Assembly: GCA_016650185.1 (NCBI GenBank)
Contig: JAENWE010000324.1
Coordinates: 1-5,040 of the forward strand
Source of the DNA: Vicinamibacteria bacterium
GTDB lineage: Bacteria > Acidobacteriota > Vicinamibacteria > Fen-336 > JAGNNV01
DNA length: 5,040 nt
Direction of reading: 5' to 3'
Each line of letters begins with the position of its first letter. The stretch's first letter is position 1. The notes under the pieces were generated by a model. It was not told where the DNA came from. It did no database searches and saw only the letters and a list, made by a program, of their open reading frames with translations. The position numbers and the translations under genes were made by a program. Positions 1-5,040 of this stretch are shown here, one piece after another.

Positions 1-863
1 GCGTCCGCGGTGATCGCCTCGGCATTCGCGGTGTGGTCGACCAGAAGGGACACGCGCGATCCCAGCTGCGCGTCGATCTCTGCGGCCATGGCCTCGGCCG
101 CCTTTGCCGATCGCGGCCAGCGTGACTCGACGATCTGGTCGCCCGCGAAAGGCGGTTCGCCCACGCGCTCGAAAAACGCCGGGTCGTGCTCGCGAGCGAG
201 GCGCACCATCTCGCCGATCACCGCGCTGGCCTCGGTGGGCGTATCGGACGATCGCGACATCCGATAGAGGCGATGCAGCACGATGCCCGAAATTGAGTGG
301 ACCATCGAGGTGAAGGCGCCGATGGGAATCACGTAGCGGGCGACTTCGATGGCTTTCTTCTCGGCCTCGCGGGAGACCTTCCTGCGCCGCGCCTCGGAGG
401 CCGTTGCGGTCACATGCCGGATCTCGCCAATGATCTCGGTCGTGTCCTGAATCAGGATTTGGGAAAGCCGCGAGTAGGCAGACCAGGCCCGCTCGATCGT
501 TGACTCGTACACCCCCCTCGCCTCCGCCTTCAACCCTTCGGGCACATAGGCCCGAGCCTCGCCGAGCTTCACGAAACGCTGCGACGACTGCTCGGAGTTG
601 TAGAAGGGATGAGAGTGGAGGAAGGCCCAGACGAACTGCCGTGACACATTCTCGAGACCGAACTCGAAGGTCGCGTGCTGGAAGACGGTGTGGTGGCCCG
701 CCGAGAACGTCAGGGGGCCGATCGAGTCCCGCTGCTTGTCGGTGATTTCGGTGTCCTCGATCACCCGCGGCGAGTAGCACGTGCGCGCGGCCGCTATGGC
801 CCCGTCATAAGCGCGGGGCCGCGCGGCGCGCAGCGTGACTTTGGCGGGTCCGGTGAGGATCAC
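1..863 (-). CDS. thyX: ThyX-family (flavin-dependent thymidylate synthase-like) protein, 3' end beyond the window
   Basis: ThyX enzymes methylate dUMP to dTMP in the cytoplasm using methylenetetrahydrofolate, FAD and NADPH. The minus-strand frame is open for 287 codons from a GTG at 863 to the window edge. Family hallmarks visible in order are AARTCYSP (residues 25-32), GHHTVFQH (56-63), a helix entering SRQF (74-77), SSQRF (93-97) and the C-terminal ARYVIP (175-180). The signature RHRxxSxxExS is not intact: the stretch reads HSHPFYNSEQSSQRF, with a few extra residues before it. The Asn-Ala-Arg motif and AQxEIR are also not recognisable near 188-212. Normal ThyX is about 220-250 residues. This one passes 287 and residues 270-287 (RVSLLVDHTANAEA...) resemble a ThyX N-terminus, suggesting a tandem two-domain protein. 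GTG 863 is the only start codon between the upstream in-frame TGA (948-950) and the conserved domain. The gene follows the reductase gene after 22 bases, so it is probably in its operon. The fold assignment is fairly firm. Thymidylate synthase activity of the visible domain is doubtful, and the symbol denotes family only. Confidence 0.8.
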   Translation of the reverse strand, partial: MILTGPAKVTLRAARPRAYDGAIAAARTCYSPRVIEDTEITDKQRDSIGPLTFSAGHHTVFQHATFEFGLENVSRQFVWAFLHSHPFYNSEQSSQRFVKLGEARAYVPEGLKAEARGVYESTIERAWSAYSRLSQILIQDTTEIIGEIRHVTATASEARRRKVSREAEKKAIEVARYVIPIGAFTSMVHSISGIVLHRLYRMSRSSDTPTEASAVIGEMVRLAREHDPAFFERVGEPPFAGDQIVESRWPRSAKAAEAMAAEIDAQLGSRVSLLVDHTANAEAITAD

Positions 864-873
864 GCCGTCGGTG

Positions 874-878
874 TCCCC
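874..878 (-). promoter_or_regulatory. Weak Shine-Dalgarno for the ThyX-like gene
   Basis: On the minus strand GGGGA lies 10 bases before the GTG at 863, in the 22-base gap after the reductase stop codon. It is the only purine-rich block there and supports this start. The match to the anti-SD is partial, and coupling to translation of the upstream gene may help. Confidence 0.4.
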
Positions 879-885
879 AAACGGC

Positions 886-1875
886 CTACCATTCTTCCAT
901 CTCGAACTTGAAGCGGGCCTTCTCGCAGATTCTCTTGATGTCTTCCATCAGATCACTGTTGCCGCAGGTCAGCACCGCGGTACGGCCGCCCGGCATCCTG
1001 CGCTTGAGAACCCCCGCGTCCAGGCCCGAGGCCAGGCGAGGCGGCGTGGCCTTGTCGGCGGTATTTTGCGCGGCGGCGACATCTCCTCCTTTTGCCCTCG
1101 CCTCCTCGACCACTTCCTGCTCGCGGGTGGGGAGGCTCAACATGGATCTGAGAAGGTTGTTTGCGCGGCCCTGGGACAGCGAAGGATCGTTGAGGTCGCT
1201 CGAGGTCGGCCGGCTCACCGAAGGGACGTACTGAAAGTCGAAGCCCGGGATGGTCTCGTGGTTCAGCGCCCTCAAGTCGGCGTCGTACCCGAGTTCGCCG
1301 ACCGTGCGGTTCGCGTGGATCAGGGTGTAGCGAATGGCGGAAGGGAGTCCGGCCTTCGCGTCGTGCGCCACCTGTTTCATCATCCCCACGAAAGGCGCGA
1401 GGCCGGTGCCGGTGCCCACCAGGACCACGTGCTCGGACCCCGCGGCCCGCTGGTCGAGGGTGAAGTTGCCCACGATGCGGTCCAAGTACCCGACGGTGTC
1501 GCCGACGTGCGAGGGCGCGTCGAAGAGCGACTCGGTGAATCGCCCGAAATCCCCCTCGAGCTTCTCGAGCACAATGTAGATCTCGATTTCCCCCTTGGCC
1601 TTGGTCTCGAAAGGCGCCGAGGCGATGGAGTACGAATGGGACACCGTGCCCGTCTTCTGGGTCCCGTCCTCACCCAGCGCCGGCTCGAAGCGAACGCGAC
1701 CATCCGCGCCCTTGACTTTCACCGTCAGCCTGCAGTTCTCACGCAGAAGCGCGATGTACTGGCCGGCCTTGTAGTCGGGGAACGATGTCCCCGGCTGGGC
1801 CTTGAGCTTGAAGGTCGAAAGCCCCGATGCGACGTCCGCCCACGCGCTGATGGTCCCGATTTTTTTCTCTGCCAC
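886..1875 (-). CDS. Ferredoxin/flavodoxin--NADP+ reductase family FAD oxidoreductase
   Basis: This 329-residue cytoplasmic flavoprotein belongs to the ferredoxin-NADP reductase fold, which passes electrons between NAD(P)H and ferredoxin, flavodoxin or another acceptor. The N-terminal FAD-binding barrel (about 1-140) has AGQYIAL (37-43) and HSYSIAS (80-86), the equivalent of the RxYS flavin motif with His in place of Arg. The nucleotide-binding domain carries GTGTGLAPF (154-162), VSRP (220-223, a usual site for NADP 2'-phosphate contacts), GRANNLL (236-242) and CGNSDLMEDIK (304-314). It ends in an aromatic Trp (EEW), as E. coli Fpr does, where the terminal aromatic stacks on the flavin side. 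It is about 80 residues longer than Fpr because of insertions near 45-78 and a charged, Ala-rich segment at about 250-288. The start is GTG at 1875: an in-frame TAG lies at 1885-1887 and no other start codon is available. It is the first gene of a leftward pair with the ThyX-like gene. The natural electron partner and NADH versus NADPH preference cannot be read from the sequence. Confidence 0.9.
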   Translation of the reverse strand: MAEKKIGTISAWADVASGLSTFKLKAQPGTSFPDYKAGQYIALLRENCRLTVKVKGADGRVRFEPALGEDGTQKTGTVSHSYSIASAPFETKAKGEIEIYIVLEKLEGDFGRFTESLFDAPSHVGDTVGYLDRIVGNFTLDQRAAGSEHVVLVGTGTGLAPFVGMMKQVAHDAKAGLPSAIRYTLIHANRTVGELGYDADLRALNHETIPGFDFQYVPSVSRPTSSDLNDPSLSQGRANNLLRSMLSLPTREQEVVEEARAKGGDVAAAQNTADKATPPRLASGLDAGVLKRRMPGGRTAVLTCGNSDLMEDIKRICEKARFKFEMEEW

Positions 1876-1898
1876 CTCGAGATTCTAATTGGCTCGAG
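1876..1898. repeat. Paired CTCGAG palindromes in the divergent promoter region
   Basis: CTCGAG occurs at 1876-1881 and again at 1893-1898 with 11 bases between, 17 bases centre to centre. Because each copy is self-complementary the pair can be read as a direct or an inverted repeat. It brackets the candidate -10 box of the leftward operon and could be an operator for a dimeric regulator. In GC-rich DNA a pair of six-base sites can also arise by chance. Confidence 0.25.
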
Positions 1899-1910
1899 TC
1901 AAGGGGTCAG
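1882..1910 (-). promoter_or_regulatory. Candidate promoter for the reductase-ThyX operon, possibly leaderless
   Basis: On the minus strand CTGACC (1910 to 1905, 4 of 6 against TTGACA) and TAGAAT (1887 to 1882, 5 of 6 against TATAAT) are separated by exactly 17 bases. Transcription would be expected to begin about 7 bases after the -10 box, which is at the GTG start codon itself. No Shine-Dalgarno precedes that GTG at normal spacing. This is a pattern match to sigma-70 consensus only, and the organism's sigma factor preferences are unknown. Confidence 0.35.
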
Positions 1911-1944
1911 CCCGCGTCATGGGGATCAAGAGGGCCTCACCACG

Positions 1945-1950
1945 TATGAT
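1945..1950 (+). promoter_or_regulatory. Candidate -10 box for the M16 peptidase operon
   Basis: TATGAT matches the sigma-70 -10 consensus at 5 of 6 positions and would start transcription near 1957, giving a very short leader just ahead of the AAGGAG at 1961. No good -35 hexamer lies 16-18 bases upstream, where the sequence is GGGGATCA-like, so an activator or another sigma factor would be needed. Weak evidence. Confidence 0.25.
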
Positions 1951-1960
1951 CCTCAGACCA

Positions 1961-1966
1961 AAGGAG
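1961..1966 (+). promoter_or_regulatory. Strong Shine-Dalgarno that fixes the start of the catalytic M16 gene
   Basis: AAGGAG lies 6 bases before the ATG at 1973. Another in-frame ATG at 1967 abuts the Shine-Dalgarno with no spacer, and a far upstream ATG at 1889 lies inside the divergent promoter zone. The spacing therefore selects 1973, which also gives a clean signal peptide. Confidence 0.8.
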
Positions 1967-1972
1967 ATGTTC

Positions 1973-3742
1973 ATGATTTTGAACCCGAGGAAAACTGCTC
2001 TGACCCTGTCGTTTTTGGCCCTCTCGTCCCTGGCCTCGGCCGCGGAGAAGCCGCGCATCGAGGTCGAGGAGTGGACGATGTCGAACGGGATGAAGTGGCT
2101 GCTGTTCGAGCGCCACGACGCGCCCACCATCGCCTCCGGCTGGGTGGCCCACGTGGGCTCGGCCAACGAGCGCCCCGGGATCACCGGCATCTCGCACTTC
2201 TTCGAGCACATGATGTTCAAGGGCACCCACACGATCGGTACGAAGGACATCGCCAAGGACCTCAAACTCATCGACGAGCAGGAGCAACTGCGGGGAGAGA
2301 TGCGCAAGGAGATGTCCGAGATGCGGGCCCGGCTTCGTCGAGGCGAGATCGCCAGCATGGACGATCCCGCGGCCAAGACTGCTCGCTACAAGGAACTGGA
2401 GGCGAACTTCGACGCTTCCGTCCTGAAGCAGCGGGACAACATCATCAAGGATCAGATGGACCAGATCTACACCAAGAACGGCGGCGAGTTTCTGAACGCG
2501 TCGACGAACGAAGACTGGACCGTGTATTTCATGCGGCTGCCCAAGAACAAGCTGGAGCTTTGGGCGTGGATCGAGTCCGATCGCTTGCTGAACCCGGTCT
2601 TCCGTGAGTTCTATTCCGAACGGGACGTCGTCTTCGAGGAGCGCCGGTTGCGCACCGAGTCGACGCCGCTCGGGAAGTTCGATGAGGAATTCAACTCGAT
2701 GTTCTGGGACGCCCATCCCTATGGCTGGCCGGTGGTGGGTTGGGCTTCGGACATCCCGATGTATACGCTGCAGCAGGCCAAGGACTACTTCGCGACTTAC
2801 TATGCTCCCAACAACATCACCGGGGTTCTGGTCGGCGACTTCAAGACCGCGGACGTGAAGCCTCTGCTCGAGCGGTACTTTGGCCGGCTGAAACGAGGTC
2901 CGGTGGCTCCCGAGGTTGTGACTCTCGAACCCAGGTCTCTGGGTGAGAAGCGGTTCAATGCCGAGGCGGAGACATCGCCCACGGTTCGGGTGTGGTGGCA
3001 GGGTGTGCCGATGGTCCACAAGGACTTCCCGGCGCTCGATATCATGACCGACATCCTGTCCGGCCGGACCGGCCGTCTCACCAAGTCGCTGGTCCTTGAC
3101 AAGAAAATCGCGAACAACGCCTCCGCTTTCGTCAACGGCCAGAAGTACGGAGGATTTGTCGGAGCCGAAGTCACGGTAAAGGACGGGCAGGAGCCGAGTG
3201 CGGTGGAGGCGGCCCTGTATGAAGTCCTCGACAAACTCAAGACCGAGGTCGTGCCCGACGAGGAGCTCCAGAAGGTCAAGAATCAAGCGAAGGCCAATGC
3301 CTATCGCCGACTTTCGAGTGGCACTTTTATCATGTTCCAGCTTCTTCAAAATGAGGGCACGGGGGACTGGAAGCGGATCAACACCCAGGCCGAGGACGTG
3401 GACGCGGTCACCGCCGCCGACATTCAGCGCGTGGCGAAGCAGTACCTCACCAAAGAGACGCGGGCAGTTGGGACCTTCACCCGAAAAGCGCCTGATCCCT
3501 CGGCCGCTCCCGCGGCCGAGGACCCGGACATCGAAGCGCTGCCTGAACAGGCGAGGCCGATGGCGAAGCAGGCTCTGGCCCAACTGAAAAGCGCCAAGGA
3601 CGTGGTCAAGCTCAGGGCGCAGCTGGAGCAGATGCGAGGCCAGGCCGCTCAGGTCCCCTCGCAGATGAGGCCTCTGATGGATCTCCTTCTGAAGAGGGGC
3701 GAGGAAAGATTGGCCGAACTCGAGAAGGAAGGGAAGAAGTAG
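1973..3742 (+). CDS. M16 family zinc metallopeptidase, catalytic subunit, exported
   Basis: This 589-residue exported peptidase should cleave peptides or unfolded proteins in the periplasm. A Sec signal peptide (Lys/Arg near the N-terminus, hydrophobic core 8-22) ends at ASA|AE (about residue 23). The N-domain has the inverted zinc motif HFFEH (H75, E78 as general base, H79). The third ligand is E223 in ERDVVFEERR, with accessory E216. Family members normally have about 76 residues between the second His and that Glu. Here there are 143, owing to a charged helical insertion around 97-165, ahead of the conserved NASTNEDWTVYF (175-186). The second M16 domain covers about 275-505. At the position of the family Arg/Tyr substrate-binding pair it has V374 and N381, so this chain alone lacks that element. 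After a Pro/Ala linker (507-517) comes a helical Gln/Lys/Glu-rich tail to 589. The start was chosen on the AAGGAG six bases upstream. It is first in an operon with the complementary M16 chain 2 bases downstream. The family is certain; the substrate is unknown. Confidence 0.95.
   Translation: MILNPRKTALTLSFLALSSLASAAEKPRIEVEEWTMSNGMKWLLFERHDAPTIASGWVAHVGSANERPGITGISHFFEHMMFKGTHTIGTKDIAKDLKLIDEQEQLRGEMRKEMSEMRARLRRGEIASMDDPAAKTARYKELEANFDASVLKQRDNIIKDQMDQIYTKNGGEFLNASTNEDWTVYFMRLPKNKLELWAWIESDRLLNPVFREFYSERDVVFEERRLRTESTPLGKFDEEFNSMFWDAHPYGWPVVGWASDIPMYTLQQAKDYFATYYAPNNITGVLVGDFKTADVKPLLERYFGRLKRGPVAPEVVTLEPRSLGEKRFNAEAETSPTVRVWWQGVPMVHKDFPALDIMTDILSGRTGRLTKSLVLDKKIANNASAFVNGQKYGGFVGAEVTVKDGQEPSAVEAALYEVLDKLKTEVVPDEELQKVKNQAKANAYRRLSSGTFIMFQLLQNEGTGDWKRINTQAEDVDAVTAADIQRVAKQYLTKETRAVGTFTRKAPDPSAAPAAEDPDIEALPEQARPMAKQALAQLKSAKDVVKLRAQLEQMRGQAAQVPSQMRPLMDLLLKRGEERLAELEKEGKK
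3498..3521 (+). repeat. Perfect 10-bp GC hairpin inside the catalytic M16 gene
   Basis: CCTCGGCCGC (3498-3507) and its exact reverse complement GCGGCCGAGG (3512-3521) flank a 4-base TCCC loop. It codes for the Pro/Ala linker between the second M16 domain and the C-terminal helical tail. No T tract follows, so it is not a typical intrinsic terminator. Confidence 0.6.
3731..3736 (+). promoter_or_regulatory. Purine-rich ribosome-binding region for the second M16 gene
   Basis: GGGAAG ends 8 bases before the ATG at 3745, within the run AAGGAAGGGAAG that encodes the lysine-rich end of the upstream protein. The match to the anti-SD is moderate. With the TAG stop at 3740-3742 only 2 bases before the ATG, translational coupling is likely and would favour equal synthesis of the two subunits. 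Confidence 0.5.
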
Positions 3743-3744
3743 TC

Positions 3745-5040
3745 ATGAACCTCAAATCCGTCGTGGCTCTCAGCCTTCCCGCCCTGCTCCTCACGGTCTC
3801 AGTTTCTGCGCAACAGATTCCGGACAACCCGGAGAAACTCAGCTTTGCGCCTCTGTCGTACGCCCCGCCGTCCGCGAAGGATCATCGGGTCGTGCTCAAG
3901 AACGGTGTGGTTGCCTATCTGGTAGAAGACCGCGCCTTGCCGCTGGTGAACATCCAGGTCACGGTGGGCGCCGGCGTATGGCTCGAACCGGCCGGCAAAG
4001 CGGGCCTGGCCCGGCTCACCGGAGCGCAGATGAGAGCGGGCGGGACCAAATTCCTTTCCGCCGAACAATTCGACGAGCGAGCTGACTTTCTGGCCGCGCA
4101 GATCGGCAGCTCGATGGGCGACACGTCGGCGGGCGCCTCGCTCAACTGCCTGGCCGACAACCTTGATGATTCACTGAAGATCTTCCTGGAGATGCTCCGG
4201 TCACCCGGCTTCCAGGAAGACCGGTTGAAGCTGGCGAAAGACCAGATCCTTCAGGACCTGAAGAAGCGGAACGACGAGTCCTCCGACATCGAGGGCCGGG
4301 AGCTGGGCGTGCTGATCTATGGCGAGGAACACCTCACAAACCACTTCAGCACCGAGGCGTCGATCACGTCGATCACCCGGGACGATCTGGCGGCGTTCCA
4401 CGACATGTACTACTACCCGGCCAACATGATCCTGGCCGTCTCGGGTTCGTTCACCAAGGCGGACATGGTGAAGAAGCTGGATGCCGCGTTCGCCTTATGG
4501 CCGTCGCCGAAGCGCGTGGTGGGAGCCATCCCCCAAGGCATCAAGCCGGCGGCCCCCGGCCTCTATCGCGTCGACAAGGATGTGAACCAGGGGCGGGTTT
4601 CCGTGGTCATCCCGACGGTGATGCGGACGTCGCCGGACATCTACGCGCTGGAGGTCATGAACGAGATTCTGGGCGGCAGCGGTTTCACCTCACGGATCAC
4701 CAAGACCGTGCGGTCGAACGAAGGTCTTGCGTATTCCGCCGGCAGTGGTATCGGTTTCGGCACTTACTTCCCGGGTCGTTTCCGGGCGGCGTATCAGTCC
4801 AAGAGTTCGACGGTGGCCTACGCGCTGCAGCTCGTGTTCGAGGAGATCGGCAAGATCCGCGACACGAAGGTGACGGACGAGGAGCTTCTCACCATCAAAA
4901 ACAACCTGATTCAGACGTTCCCCAGCATCTTCGAGTCGAAAGCGCAGCAGGCGGGCACCTTCGCGGCCGACGAGTACACCAAGCGCGATCCGCTCTTCTG
5001 GTCGACCTATCGCGACAAGATACAGGCGGTGACCGCGGCC
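3745..5040 (+). CDS. M16 family peptidase-like protein without zinc site, exported partner subunit, 3' end beyond the window
   Basis: 432 residues are visible with no stop before the window edge. The signal peptide has Lys4, a hydrophobic stretch 6-20 and cleavage after VSA (about residue 22). Two M16-type domains follow, at about 45-240 and 280-432+. The zinc motif is destroyed: in an ungapped alignment with the upstream protein H75/E78/H79 become R90/G93/A94 (GLARLTGAQM). The third-ligand stretch has no Glu, with K162 and L169 at the two acidic positions. The chain cannot bind the catalytic zinc in the normal way. The second domain keeps the family Arg/Tyr pair in R323-SNEGLAY330, which contacts substrate in active M16 enzymes. 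It lacks the long insertion of its partner. The 2-base spacing and reciprocal motif loss indicate a heterodimer with the upstream chain, as described for the Sphingomonas Sph2681/Sph2682 pair and similar in principle to mitochondrial processing peptidase. Some tens of residues probably remain outside the window, judged by usual family length. Confidence 0.93.
   Translation, partial: MNLKSVVALSLPALLLTVSVSAQQIPDNPEKLSFAPLSYAPPSAKDHRVVLKNGVVAYLVEDRALPLVNIQVTVGAGVWLEPAGKAGLARLTGAQMRAGGTKFLSAEQFDERADFLAAQIGSSMGDTSAGASLNCLADNLDDSLKIFLEMLRSPGFQEDRLKLAKDQILQDLKKRNDESSDIEGRELGVLIYGEEHLTNHFSTEASITSITRDDLAAFHDMYYYPANMILAVSGSFTKADMVKKLDAAFALWPSPKRVVGAIPQGIKPAAPGLYRVDKDVNQGRVSVVIPTVMRTSPDIYALEVMNEILGGSGFTSRITKTVRSNEGLAYSAGSGIGFGTYFPGRFRAAYQSKSSTVAYALQLVFEEIGKIRDTKVTDEELLTIKNNLIQTFPSIFESKAQQAGTFAADEYTKRDPLFWSTYRDKIQAVTAA

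Noticed and set aside
10..911. Several short plus-strand open frames in the left 0.9 kb
   Set aside because: The minus strand carries a continuous 287-codon frame with ThyX landmarks there. The plus-strand frames have no motifs and atypical composition.
1889..1972. N-terminal extension of the catalytic M16 protein from the ATG at 1889
   Set aside because: It would bury the signal peptide behind 28 extra residues and overlap the divergent promoter, and it ignores the AAGGAG correctly spaced for 1973.
835..2607. A 590-codon open frame on the plus strand crossing the reductase, the promoter region and the start of the M16 gene
   Set aside because: Its product is Arg/Gly-rich and low in family resemblance, and it overlaps two well-supported genes and their promoters. 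It is a GC-content artefact.
3058..3069. Twelve-base perfect palindrome GTCCGGCCGGAC in the catalytic M16 gene
   Set aside because: It lies within the conserved SGRTGR coding motif and is made of common GC-rich Gly/Arg codons. There is no spacer, second copy or regulatory context.
1937..3583. A 548-codon open frame on the minus strand opposite the catalytic M16 gene
   Set aside because: It mirrors the strongly biased third positions of the M16 gene, shows no recognisable motif and is His/Arg/Leu-rich in the way typical of antisense shadow frames.
3741..3747. Possible terminator or promoter between the two M16 genes
   Set aside because: Only 2 bases separate stop and start, and no hairpin with a T tract is present. 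The genes are best read as one transcript.

Overview
The window is GC-rich bacterial DNA with third-position GC bias in four tightly packed genes. It has no RNA genes, mobile elements or CRISPR array that I can see. Two putative secreted proteins with Sec signal peptides, together with a standalone ferredoxin-NADP-reductase-like flavoprotein, suggest a Gram-negative, high-GC environmental bacterium. Acidobacteriota, a myxobacterial or other former deltaproteobacterial lineage, or Gemmatimonadota would fit, but this is an impression from protein style and not a demonstrated placement.

Layout: two divergent gene pairs fire away from a short shared promoter region at about 1876-1972. Leftward (minus strand) runs a ferredoxin/flavodoxin-NADP reductase family gene (886-1875). 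It is followed after 22 bases by a ThyX-family (flavin-dependent thymidylate synthase-like) gene that starts at a GTG at 863 and leaves the window at position 1. The ThyX-like reading frame stays open for 287 codons to the window edge. It is already longer than a normal ThyX and seems to begin a second ThyX-like unit just before the edge.

Rightward (plus strand) run two M16 (insulinase/processing-protease) genes, 1973-3742 and 3745-5040+, separated by 2 bases. The first encodes the zinc-binding subunit (HFFEH plus downstream Glu) but lacks the C-domain Arg/Tyr pair. The second has lost all zinc ligands but keeps the Arg/Tyr pair. They look like the two complementary halves of one obligate heterodimeric peptidase exported to the periplasm.

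The two pairs have no obvious joint function. The left pair is flavin and nicotinamide redox chemistry, possibly linked to nucleotide metabolism. The right pair is extracytoplasmic proteolysis. The most interesting points are the motif-degenerate, apparently tandem ThyX protein beside a reductase, the reciprocal loss of active-site elements in the M16 pair, the roughly 67-residue insertion in the catalytic M16 domain, and a possible leaderless GTG start for the reductase.
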